From positions 56,396-120,395 of the forward strand of contig CAYOOD010000008.1 in the NCBI GenBank assembly GCA_964405435.1: 64,000 nt of DNA, given 5' to 3'. The first letter of the stretch is position 1; the number at the start of each line of letters is the position of its first letter. The stretch is from DVEG01 sp964405435. Lineage in GTDB: Bacteria > Cyanobacteriota > Cyanobacteriia > Cyanobacteriales > Oscillatoriaceae. Made by a program: the position numbers and the translations under genes. The notes below the pieces were generated by a model. It did no database searches, was not told the origin of the DNA, and was given only the letters and a program-made list of their open reading frames with translations. Positions 17,162 to 26,500 of the stretch are shown in pieces.

Positions 17162-18652
17162 ATGCTGAGTGCTTTGATTTGGGTGCCGATTTTAGCGGCG
17201 GCTCTAATTGGTTTTTGGCCAGGAACGATGACGCCAGCGCGATCGCGGCAGGTGTCACTGGCGATCGCAGCAGGTCTTTTTATCTGGACGCTGGTACTGG
17301 CGAGTCAGTTCGTGCCGGGAACTGCTGGGATGCAGTTTCAAGAAAGCCTGCCCTGGATTGAAAACATAGGCTTCACCTATCGCCTGGGATTGGACGGGCT
17401 TTCTCTGCCGTTGGTGGTTCTCAATGGGTTGCTGACTTGGATTGCCATTTACAGCACTGACGAGTCCATCCACCGACCTCGGTTTTACTATTCTTTGCTG
17501 TTTTTGTTGGTTGCTGGGGTGGCGGGTGCCTTCCTGGCTCAAGATTTGCTGCTGTTTTTCCTGTTTTACGAACTGGAAATCATTCCTCTATACTTTTTAA
17601 TTGCGATTTGGGGCGGAGGGCGGCGCGGCTACGCAGCAACGAAGTTTCTCCTGTATACGGCAGTTTCGGGAGTTCTGGTGCTGGCGTCGTTCTTGGGCGT
17701 GGTGTGGGCGACGGATGCCGGAAATTTCGCCTATCAGCCGCAACTGGCAAGCGCTCTGCCATTGGGAACGCAACTGCTGCTGCTGGCGGGAATCCTGATC
17801 GCTTTTGGCATTAAGATTCCTTTGGTTCCCTTTCACACTTGGCTGCCAGACGCTCACGTCGAGGCTTCGACGCCGATTTCGGTGCTGCTGGCTGGGGTGC
17901 TGTTGAAGTTGGGAACCTATGGCTTGCTGCGTTTCGGGTTGGGCTTGTTCCCGGAGGCGTGGGCGGAGTTGTCGCCGTGGCTGGCTGGCTGGGCAGTTGC
18001 GAGCGTGCTGTACGGCTCGTTCGCGGCGATCGCGCAAACCGACATGAAAAAAATGGTTGCCTTTTCATCAGTTGGACACATGGGCTACATCCTGTTGGCG
18101 GCGGCGGCAGCAACCCCGGCGAGCTTGTTGGGAGCTGTTTTCCAAATGATCGCCCACGGGTTGATTTCGGCGCTGTTGTTCTTGCTGGTGGGGGTGGTTT
18201 ACAAAAAGGCGGGCAGTCGCGATTTAGAGATTGTCCGGGGGCTGCTCAATCCCGAACGCGGGCTGCCGGTGATTGGCAGTTTGATGATTTTGGGAGTAAT
18301 GGCGAGTGCCGGCATTCCCGGTATGGCGGGGTTTATTGCAGAATTTTTGGTATTTCGCGGCAGTTTCCCAGCTTTTCCCGTGCAAACTCTGCTGTGCATG
18401 GCTGGCACTGGGTTGACGGCGGTTTACTTCTTGCTGTTGGCTAACCGCGCCTTTTTCGGGCGGCTGTCGGAACGATTGCTCAATTTGCCGCCGGTGCAGT
18501 GGCGCGATCGCGCCCCGGCGATCGTGCTGGCAGTATTGATCGTGCTGTTTGGCATTCAGCCGAGCTGGATGGTGCGCTGGAGCGAGAGTACCGCGATCGC
18601 GATGCTGGAAAAACCTGCTGCGATCGCTCGGATATCCTCGGAGCGGCTTTAG
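17162..18652 (+). CDS. ndhD4: NDH-1 CO2-uptake complex subunit NdhD4 (NAD(P)H-quinone oxidoreductase chain 4)
   Basis: 496 residues from ATG 17162 (AAGGAG upstream; a TTG one codon earlier is possible). About 14 membrane spans. The conserved antiporter-like core is visible: FFLFYELEIIPLYFLIAIWG, KIPLVPFHTWLPDAHVEAST, PISVLLAGVLLKLGTYGLLR, DMKKMVAFSSVGHMGYILLA. It pairs with NdhF4 in the distal membrane arm that carries the CO2-hydrating Cup protein. The repeat-filled 200-base gap after ndhF4 does not rule out co-transcription. Confidence 0.88.
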   Translation: MLSALIWVPILAAALIGFWPGTMTPARSRQVSLAIAAGLFIWTLVLASQFVPGTAGMQFQESLPWIENIGFTYRLGLDGLSLPLVVLNGLLTWIAIYSTDESIHRPRFYYSLLFLLVAGVAGAFLAQDLLLFFLFYELEIIPLYFLIAIWGGGRRGYAATKFLLYTAVSGVLVLASFLGVVWATDAGNFAYQPQLASALPLGTQLLLLAGILIAFGIKIPLVPFHTWLPDAHVEASTPISVLLAGVLLKLGTYGLLRFGLGLFPEAWAELSPWLAGWAVASVLYGSFAAIAQTDMKKMVAFSSVGHMGYILLAAAAATPASLLGAVFQMIAHGLISALLFLLVGVVYKKAGSRDLEIVRGLLNPERGLPVIGSLMILGVMASAGIPGMAGFIAEFLVFRGSFPAFPVQTLLCMAGTGLTAVYFLLLANRAFFGRLSERLLNLPPVQWRDRAPAIVLAVLIVLFGIQPSWMVRWSESTAIAMLEKPAAIARISSERL

Positions 18653-18794
18653 ATTTTTAATTTTGGATTTTAGATTTTCTGTTCGCGGGAAAATCTAAAA
18701 TCTAAAACAACTGATAGCTCTAAAAGCTCAGAATTTTGTTGGCTGGCGATCGCTTTCGAGAGCGATCGCAATTAATCCATGAGGAAAATTAGAT

Positions 18795-19961
18795 ATGACA
18801 ACCACAACTTTAAGACCCTCAGCACACCCCCTATCCCAGTATATCGAACGCCTGGAAGCCGGGGAAGCCTTGCTTTCTGATTCGCCAGAGAATGTAAAAG
18901 AAGTCGTCGGAATCCTCAAAAGCTACGGCGTCGTCTTGGATGCCTACTCCCGCAACCTCACCTACATTGCCGACCATCAATTTTTAGAATTATTCCCCTT
19001 TTTCAAATATTTTGACGGAGAAATCACGTTCAAAAAATTGCTACAGCACTGGTGGCACGATCGGATTAATTTCGAGTATGCAGAATACTGCATGAGAGCA
19101 ATGCTGTGGCATGGGGGCGGGGGATTGGATAAATTTTTAGATTCTCCTGAATTCTACCAGCTAGCTGAAAAGGCTGTGCGAGCGAAATTAAAAGGAAATC
19201 CGGTCATGCTAGGGCTGCACCGGCTATTTCCAGAGTTTTTGCCGGAACAAATCCGCATGTTAGCTTACTACAGCGGGCTGGGGCAATTCTGGCGGGTGAT
19301 GTGCGATATGTTTCTCAACCTGTCCGATCGCTATGACGCCGGGGAAATTAAAACGATTCCCGATGTAGTGGAACACATCAAAGATGGTTTGGTAGCGGCG
19401 GCGAATAATCCGATTACTTACTCGGTGAAGATAGGGAGCGAGGTGTACGATATCCTGCCCAAATCTGCCGGGTTGACGTTCCTGATGGATACGGCAGTCC
19501 CCTATGTAGAAGCAGTTTTCTTCCGGGGTACGGCATTTTTCGGGACGGTTTCTTACAATGCACAAGCACAACAAATTCCCGTCGATCAGGCGGATTTTGC
19601 CTATGGGGCGCTGTATGCCGATCCGCTGCCGATTGGCGGTGCGGGGATTCCGCCGACGCAGTTAATGCAGGATATGCGCCATTTTCTGCCGGATTACCTG
19701 CACGAAATTTATCGCAATAGCTGCCGGGGCGAGGATGACTTGCGGGTGCAGATTTGCGAAACATTTCAGAAGTCAATGTTCTGCGTGACAACGGCGGCAA
19801 TTGTCGGGTTAGCGCCTTATCCGATGGATACGAAGAAGCCGAAAGAGCAGGAAGCGAATCGCGCTTATTTGGAAGGTTGGATGGATCGGTTTATAACGTC
19901 TCGCTTGCGCGAGGTGAATAAGCCGACGGATAGGAGCTGTCACTTGTTGTCAGAGCGGTGA
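18795..19961 (+). CDS. cupB: CO2 hydration protein CupB (ChpX)
   Basis: A 388-residue protein of the CupA/CupB family, which caps the NdhF/NdhD arm of NDH-1MS and converts CO2 to bicarbonate on the cytoplasmic side of the thylakoid. The conserved segments LSDSPENVKEVVGILKSYGV, HWWHDRINFEYAEYCM and MLWHGGGGLD carry His/Arg residues that are candidate zinc-site ligands. The length (388, against roughly 440 for CupA) and lack of the CupA insertion favour CupB. It lies 142 bases after ndhD4; the spacer contains a HIP1-based hairpin (18748-18771). Confidence 0.88.
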   Translation: MTTTTLRPSAHPLSQYIERLEAGEALLSDSPENVKEVVGILKSYGVVLDAYSRNLTYIADHQFLELFPFFKYFDGEITFKKLLQHWWHDRINFEYAEYCMRAMLWHGGGGLDKFLDSPEFYQLAEKAVRAKLKGNPVMLGLHRLFPEFLPEQIRMLAYYSGLGQFWRVMCDMFLNLSDRYDAGEIKTIPDVVEHIKDGLVAAANNPITYSVKIGSEVYDILPKSAGLTFLMDTAVPYVEAVFFRGTAFFGTVSYNAQAQQIPVDQADFAYGALYADPLPIGGAGIPPTQLMQDMRHFLPDYLHEIYRNSCRGEDDLRVQICETFQKSMFCVTTAAIVGLAPYPMDTKKPKEQEANRAYLEGWMDRFITSRLREVNKPTDRSCHLLSER

Positions 19962-19965
19962 GTCG

Positions 19966-19998
19966 AGAAACCCGGTTTTTCCAAAAAACCGGGTTTCT
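19966..19998. terminator. AGAAACCCGGTTT-type hairpin, copy 1 (possible cupB terminator)
   Basis: Near-perfect inverted repeat AGAAACCCGGTTTTT / AAAAAACCGGGTTTCT with two bases between. Five bases beyond the cupB stop, so it may end the transcript. Same repeat family at 26969-27001, 54633-54664 and 58914-58945. Confidence 0.6.
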
Positions 19999-20089
19999 GG
20001 CAAGCGATCGCTTGTTTCGATTCCGCCTGCATCCCTTCAAAAGGGGGCTGGGTGTTAAGAGCGATCGCGGGAATATATCATTTTTGTAG

Positions 20090-20156
20090 GGGCGAAGCAT
20101 TCGGGCGAATAATCTATCACTCACAATCGATAATTGATAATCCGAATGCTTCGCCC
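20090..20156. repeat. MITE-like inverted repeat
   Basis: Fifteen-base perfect inverted arms GGGCGAAGCATTCGG (20090-20104) and CCGAATGCTTCGCCC (20142-20156) around a 37-base AT-rich centre. It is too short to encode anything; it resembles small non-autonomous elements of cyanobacteria. Confidence 0.65.
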
Positions 20157-20440
20157 TCACCCCAGGTACAAAAACTGCCTGTTCTATTTACAGAGGGTTA
20201 ATTTCAGAGCGATCGCGCTTGGGGGTGGGGGGAGAAAGGTGAGCGATTCGCTGAGAAGTTTTGTAGTAACTGCTTTAGCGCTTGACAAATGGCGCGATCC
20301 TGCCTAATATCGCCTAATACCATTTTTCGATAAGCCTGACAGTTCCGACTCACAACCAGCAGGAGTTTGAGGCTGCCATCTATAACACGATTTTAGAAAA
20401 ATAGTATAAGATTAAAAGTGGGAGTGCAGGAGAAATATGA

Positions 20441-20860
20441 ATGGAGCCGACAACTGCTGAGGACTGGATTGCCGTGGCGAACGAACGAGGGTCGGATGCC
20501 GAAGCGATAAAGAAAGACAAACCCACTTCAGTTGGCTCTGTTTATATGGCAGGCTACGCTATTGAGTGCAGTCTCAAAGCACTGTTGCAAAAACGCGGTA
20601 TACCTCTTCCCACTTATGGACGATCTGGACATAATTTGAAGGAATTGTGGAAAGCTTCTGGATTGAAGATTTCCGATCTAAAGGATAACACGGGCACCAA
20701 AACGTTCTTCCTAGAGGAGTGGGAAACCGCTTTGCGTTACGAGTGTTCTCTTCCGACAAGTTTAGGTTTAGGAGCCGAGGAGTTGGTGGAGGGAGCAAAA
20801 AAGTTAAATCGATGGATACAGAAACAGGTTCGCGGAAACAAGCCAGGGAGGCGTCAGTGA
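20441..20860 (+). CDS. HEPN-domain protein
   Basis: A 139-residue protein with an AGGAG ribosome binding site nine bases before the ATG. It shows the helical HEPN pattern: an N-terminal AEDWIAVANERGSDAEA helix, the core VYMAGYAIECSLKALLQKRG, and GHNLKELWKASG. HEPN proteins are RNases or nucleotide/RNA-binding partners in toxin-antitoxin, CRISPR and other conflict systems. The classical R-x4-6-H RNase motif is not obvious (only R-x2-H near RSGH), so it may be non-catalytic. The stop overlaps the GTG start of the ATPase gene (GTGA), showing translational coupling. Confidence 0.8.
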   Translation: MEPTTAEDWIAVANERGSDAEAIKKDKPTSVGSVYMAGYAIECSLKALLQKRGIPLPTYGRSGHNLKELWKASGLKISDLKDNTGTKTFFLEEWETALRYECSLPTSLGLGAEELVEGAKKLNRWIQKQVRGNKPGRRQ

Positions 20861-23481
20861 ATCATTCAGAAATTAAAGAAAGCATCCGTCATAACCTCAG
20901 CAGCGCTCATTTAGAAATTGAGGATCTTCGCGTTCAGCCCGATCCGTTTACAGGAGGCTGGCGTATTGCTGTCGTGTCTTCAGGATTTGGCGGCTTGTCT
21001 TATGCTGAACGCAAACAGATAGTTCTCGCAGACCTCGAAGAACTTAGCATTGAGTGGATGGATCTGCTGACTCCTGACGAGCGCGAATGGGCTGGAAATT
21101 TGCCGATTGACTCGACGTTGGAAGACCTGCCCCTATGGCCAGAAGCACTGGCACGCAGCGCCACTCCTCAAACGGTTGTCTTTCCATCCGATCTGGACGA
21201 AGACATAGAGCGTCCCATCATCGCTACATTCTATTCTTTGCGGGGAGGAGTTGGGCGATCAACTGCTCTAGCTTATACAGCTCGAATTCTCGCCAGTCGG
21301 AGACGCACGGTACTGTGCTTAGATATGGATTTGGAAGCCCCTGGATTAGCGGCACTTTTCGGGAAAGAGACTGAAATCAAACCCGGACAGGGATTATTAT
21401 ACATCCTGCAGGAACTCGACCAGGGTGAGCGTCCTGACATCCGCAAACATGTACTGCGGATTTCGGAAACCGATGAACTTTACTGCCTGCCTGCTGGATT
21501 GCCAGATGCGAATTATGCGCGGTTGCTGAATTTTATCGATCCGGCGGCTTGGTATCGCGAGGAAAGGAATCCCTTGCGGGAGTTGATACAGATACTCAGC
21601 AACGAGCTACCTTTTAAACCGGATGTTATCCTGCTCGACGCTCGCACGGGCATCACTCCTTTAAACGGCCCGTTATTATTCGATCTGGCAGATTTGGCAA
21701 TCGTGGTGTTCTTTCCGCACCCTCAAACTGAGATAGGAACTGGCGCTCTGGTTCGTGCCTTACTCGCTTCCCATACCAAGCGCCCTGGACAAAACCTCAC
21801 GCCGGAACCCCGTTTCTTGGTTTCGCCCGTTCCTGCTAGTAAAGCCCCAGAAGTCGTGGAACGCTACCAACACAGAGCGCTGGAATGGATTAAAAATTGG
21901 CTATCCGGAATTGATGAAAAGCGACCGGAAGCAGAGACGAGCGTTGAATCAGAAATTACCCACTTTGTCCCCTACAGAGAAGCGATCGCCACCTCCGATG
22001 GAATTCTGGATGACCGCGAAACGTGGCATGAATACGAAGCCGTAGCGGAATGGCTGGAAAAGTTCTTACCGACGCCTAGCGAACAGCACTTAGAAGCAGT
22101 CAATTTGTCTAATTCCAAGGAGCAGGTGCTGGCGGAGTTAGAGTTTTCTGCGGGAACTGCCGAGTATCAAAATAATTTTTGGGAAACCTTTGTCGAAACC
22201 GAAATCGTTCAGAGAGCGCTTCAACCCAGATTCCCATTAGTGCTCGGTCGCAAAGGAACGGGGAAAACCGCGATCTTTCGCCGCTTGCTGGAAGATACCC
22301 GCAAGCCATCTGTGGTTGTCTTGTCCCCAAGCCCCCTCAAGAGGGAACGTTTTTGGGTAATTGGTTCAGACGGATTTAAAGCGGTTGAAACCGCTCTGGA
22401 AACTACTGGTGCAAGTTGGAGAGAGTTCTGGACTATCCAAATCTGTCTTGCCTGCCACCTGTCTTGGGAAGGACAGCGTCCCCAACCAGACGAGGCATTG
22501 GCTACTATTGTTCTTGAGGAACCGAATACAGAATTACAAGTATTTCGGTATATGGAACGCCTGCTAGCCATCCCTCAGATAGGACTTTTGGCGAGAGACT
22601 GGTTGATCCGCTTCGATGGAACTGCACAGCCGAATACATTCTTACTATTTGATGGCCTTGATACTGGCTTTGGCAACACAAAAGCTGACCGCGAGAGACG
22701 TACAAGAGCGATTGAGGGCTTACTGTCGTTGATGACGGATATCGGCGATAATCTTCAAAAGCTGAGATTCAAGTTGCTTTTGAGAGAGGATATTTGGCGC
22801 AAGCTTCGGTTTGAGAATAAAAGCCATTTTTACGGGCGTTCAGTTACGCTAAGTTGGAGTAATAAATCTGACTTTTTTAAGGTTGCTGTCGAGCAAGCAC
22901 TGCGTTCATCTACTTTTAAACAACTGGCTGAATCAATATCGAATGTAGGGGAATTATCCCTTCCGATTTCTTCCTATATTTTTGGGGAGTCACAAGTTTT
23001 TCAGATATGGAACCTTTTAGTAGGAGAGCGCATGAAGGGAGGAAGATCTGCTTTCACGCGCAACTGGGTGTGGAATCGGCTAGCTGATGGGAGCGACAAC
23101 CATACTCCTCGTGCTTTATTGCAACTCTTGGTAGCTGCTACAGAATGGGAGAAGAAAGAACACAAGCAAAATCCATATTGGAAGACCGTGATTCGCCCGC
23201 GAGCGTTGAATTCATCGCTGGAACAAGTGTCGAAAGAGGCACTAAGTGCGATCGTTCAAGAAGAATTTCCAGAGCTTCAAGTCCTTATCGATCGCCTGAA
23301 AGAGTTAGGGCGATCGCCTTTTCAAGCCAGTGAAGTGAATGGCTTTGACGAAGAACTCAGCCTAGCCCGCGAAGTAGGTCTTATTTCCATATATGAAGGA
23401 ACTGAGGATGATATTAAACGTTATAAAGTGCCCGATTTTTATCGTTTAGGGATCGGCATGACTCGCAAAGGACAGGCATGA
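20857..23481 (+). CDS. Large two-ATPase protein: BolA-like N-terminus, KGGVGR-type deviant Walker A ATPase, second P-loop ATPase
   Basis: I place the start at GTG 20857, overlapping the HEPN stop, with GGAGG six bases upstream; this gives 874 residues. Residues ~5-80 (IKESIRHNLSSAHLEIEDL, RIAVVSSGFGGLSYAERKQI, then LLTPDEREW) follow the BolA-like pattern. Residues ~120-400 are a ParA/MinD-like ATPase with deviant Walker A RGGVGRST at 129-136, LDMDLEAPG at ~155 and Walker B VILLDART at ~257. Residues ~430-760 form a second P-loop ATPase with GRKGTGKT at 464-471, FLLFDGLD as Walker B and an LLREDIWRKL segment as in Sll1717-type and STAND-like ATPases. The C-terminus looks like a small winged-helix (YKVPDFYRLGIGM). 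Such architectures are typical of defence or signalling conflict systems; the activity is unknown. Confidence 0.8.
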   Translation: MNHSEIKESIRHNLSSAHLEIEDLRVQPDPFTGGWRIAVVSSGFGGLSYAERKQIVLADLEELSIEWMDLLTPDEREWAGNLPIDSTLEDLPLWPEALARSATPQTVVFPSDLDEDIERPIIATFYSLRGGVGRSTALAYTARILASRRRTVLCLDMDLEAPGLAALFGKETEIKPGQGLLYILQELDQGERPDIRKHVLRISETDELYCLPAGLPDANYARLLNFIDPAAWYREERNPLRELIQILSNELPFKPDVILLDARTGITPLNGPLLFDLADLAIVVFFPHPQTEIGTGALVRALLASHTKRPGQNLTPEPRFLVSPVPASKAPEVVERYQHRALEWIKNWLSGIDEKRPEAETSVESEITHFVPYREAIATSDGILDDRETWHEYEAVAEWLEKFLPTPSEQHLEAVNLSNSKEQVLAELEFSAGTAEYQNNFWETFVETEIVQRALQPRFPLVLGRKGTGKTAIFRRLLEDTRKPSVVVLSPSPLKRERFWVIGSDGFKAVETALETTGASWREFWTIQICLACHLSWEGQRPQPDEALATIVLEEPNTELQVFRYMERLLAIPQIGLLARDWLIRFDGTAQPNTFLLFDGLDTGFGNTKADRERRTRAIEGLLSLMTDIGDNLQKLRFKLLLREDIWRKLRFENKSHFYGRSVTLSWSNKSDFFKVAVEQALRSSTFKQLAESISNVGELSLPISSYIFGESQVFQIWNLLVGERMKGGRSAFTRNWVWNRLADGSDNHTPRALLQLLVAATEWEKKEHKQNPYWKTVIRPRALNSSLEQVSKEALSAIVQEEFPELQVLIDRLKELGRSPFQASEVNGFDEELSLAREVGLISIYEGTEDDIKRYKVPDFYRLGIGMTRKGQA

Positions 23482-23508
23482 AATATAGCGGCTTTCATCT
23501 GAGTGAGT

Positions 23509-23530
23509 TAGGGGCGATACCCCGCCCCTA
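23509..23530. terminator. Hairpin between convergent HEPN-ATPase and restriction genes
   Basis: TAGGGGCG (23509-23516) and CGCCCCTA (23523-23530) with a 6-base loop, followed by CAAAAA on the plus strand. It sits between the two convergent stops and could terminate either transcript. Confidence 0.45.
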
Positions 23531-23543
23531 CAAAAACCTGTTT

Positions 23544-26500
23544 CTAGTTGTAATTGTCCCGACTCATCGGCATTCGCGGCGGGGCAGTTTTCCACATCAA
23601 ATCGATTTCTTCCGGCGTCAAGCCGTAAGCTTGATTTACCAAATCGGACAGGCGGCGCTCTAAAGTCAAAGCTTCAGAAAGGCGGGATTGAATTGCAGGA
23701 GCGTACTCGCTATAAACTGAACGGATTGCTTTCAGTGCCGCTGGCGTGAGGCTGCCGGCTGATTTGGGTTTGCGCTTTTTGATTTCCTGCACGAAAGCAT
23801 CGGCATCAAGACGGGAAAAATCCTCAAGTTTCTGCCCGGGTTTGTCGATTCCCTGTTCTAAGCGCAACCATTCCAGTACGTCGCGGCAGGCTTCTTGGTT
23901 GGTTTTGGTAATTTCAATCAAACGGGGGGCGATCGCTTCGACTTCTGCGCGGATTTCATCGGTGGGAGGAGCGATCGGGAAATTCTCCATCAATTCGCCA
24001 ACCGGACTGAGAGCGTCATCTTTCATGTGCGGTAGATAGCGCCAATTATACCACCAGATTAAAGGCGAATTCAGCACAGCCAAAATATATAAATCAGCTT
24101 TTGGCAAAATGAAAGCCTTATTGTTCGTCAGATATCCCCGCTCGTCGTAGCTGTAGGCTGGATGAAATTGAATTTCCTGATAAATGAGTTTTGGCTGTTC
24201 AAATAGCTCGTGAAAAGCGGGTGAAGATTGCCACTGCCACCAGAGTTGCTTGCCCGCTCTGGCTTCTAATTTACTGCGATAGTTCTGCAAGTGGTTTTTT
24301 ACGCTGGGGTAGTTGTTGATGTCAATTTCTCGATGAGCAAAAATTATCCAAAGATTTGCCCATTCCGGCAACCAGCGTTTGATATCCTGCCCGCGCAGGA
24401 AAGGCTTGATAATCTCCGAGGATTTGGGCTCGGATTGGACGAGATAATTTTTCGTGGCTTCGTCAATGCAAAAAGCTTCATTACAGCCAGTTTTGATACC
24501 ATACAGAGGCTTAACTCCTGCAAAATTTTTTATCGGCACTCCTACCCTTTTAATTTTCTGCATTAAATTTTCAACTGCTGGCGGCTCCAGACTCCAAGAG
24601 CTGGCGGTAAAGCGCAACCAGGGAAGGCTGTAACCGTTTTGCTCGACATATTGGGTAAGGTTGATATCGCGCAGCTTTTCGCGCGGAACGGGGCAAACTT
24701 TCACCTCTGCCTCTGAAGGATGGGAGGGCAATTTCCGAACTGCTACAATACAGGGAAAAGTATCGGCATCCTCAAAAATCGGCGCGTGTCCGAAATCGAC
24801 AATCTGTTCTACCACGCCATTCTCAGTAAAAAAGCGGCGCAGGGGTTCGCCATATCCCGACTTCAGCCATTTATTCGTAACGATGTAGGAAAGTACGCCA
24901 CCCGGTTTGAGAATATTCAACCCCTTCTCGTAAAAATAAGTATACAAATCTGCTACGCCGTCATAAGACTGGTAGTGCTGTTGCAGGTAGGGTTTGACAG
25001 GCGATAACAACTCTTGGCGGACGTAGGGAGGATTGCCGATTACTACGTCAAACCCGCCATCGGCAAAAACTGCGGCAAACTCACGCTCCCATTGAAAAGC
25101 TCGTTCTGTCACTTGGGAATCATCAACAATTGAGTTGCCTGCTTTGATGTTATCATCTAAGTAGGTGAGCGGTTTGCCCCGTTCGGCAGTTTTCAGCCAG
25201 AGCGATAATTTGGTGATTTCCACCGATTCCGACGACAGATCGACGCCATAAAGGTTGTTACTCAAAATCGTTGCGTTCAGGTCGAATATACTGCGCTGAC
25301 CGAGGAAATCAGAGCTGGCATCGCCCAATTCTAGAGCAGCGATCGCCTGGTTTACCCGCTCGTATTCGCGCATCAGATAGTCAAAGGCAGCGATTAAAAA
25401 AGCTCCCGATCCGCAAGCGGGGTCAATGACTCGCGTTTTCTTGAGAACCTCATCCCTATAGGTTTCCCAGAATTGGCGTTCGGCTGACTGTCGCTTTTTC
25501 ACAGCCCGCTGAGGAATCTGCTCTAATTGAAAGCGATTCCCTGCGGGATAGCTCCGCTTCACGCGCAGTTCTTGTTCTCGCTGCTTGAGATATGCGCCGA
25601 GCGATACTTCTACGATATACTGAGTAATGTAGGCAGGCGTGTAAAAGACTCCTTGGGTTTTCCGCTTGCCCTTTTTCTTATCGTATTCCTGCCCAGACGC
25701 TTCTGCCTTCAATTCTTCTAAATCCGTTATCGACTGCTCGAAAATGTGACCCAAAATATCAACAGATACCTCAGTCTCGAAGTCAAAGCGCGTCAGTTGC
25801 TTGAGCTGACTGCACAGCGGATCGGTAACGGTGAGTTGATCGTCCAGCAGCGGATCGGGTTTGAATAATCCGCCGTTGTATTCGGGAATCGGCGGCTCGT
25901 CATTGCCGCGATCGATCCAGCGAAATACGGCTTTGTAGTTTTCCCAAATCGGTCTGGGATTGTAGGGATCTTTGCGATCGTGAGCGTTACTGATAGTTTT
26001 TGCTGGCAGCAAGCCTCTATCTTCGCAGAAAGCAACAAATAGCACTCTATTGAGCGTTTTCTGGGCTTTTTCAATCAGCACTGCCTCGCGATCGGGGATA
26101 TCTTTTACACCTTTAAAGCGGAAATGTTTGACGAGATTGAGCCGAACTGCCTTGTATTCCTCATAGAGTTTTTTGGTAATTTCTTCCTGAGCTTCATTGG
26201 ACTGAGCGAGAAGCACGTCAATCGCTGAAACGGCGTCGGGCTTATTTTGCTTTGGTAGAAAGTTTTGGCGGCACAGCAGGAAATAAAAACGCTTAAACGC
26301 TTCGATATCTGCCAAGTCAGACAGCAAAAACTGTTCGCAGTAAGCGGGAGTTTTGCTGGTTTGATAGAGGCGCAGTTCTCGGTAATTAGAAACGATTATC
26401 CAGCGGCAATCAGCGGTATAATTGGCATAGCGCCAGCCTTGCTCGATCGGCGATTCTTTGCGCCCCCCTGCCGGTCGATCCAAATCCGTTCTCGCTCCTT

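Larger units (their letters stand above)
19962..20440. other. Intergenic region after cupB with two inverted-repeat elements
   Basis: Contains the AGAAACCCGG hairpin (19966-19998) and the MITE-like inverted repeat (20090-20156). No gene. The last ~50 bases (AT-rich, TAGTATAAG at ~20402) may hold the promoter for the HEPN-ATPase pair. Confidence 0.5.
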
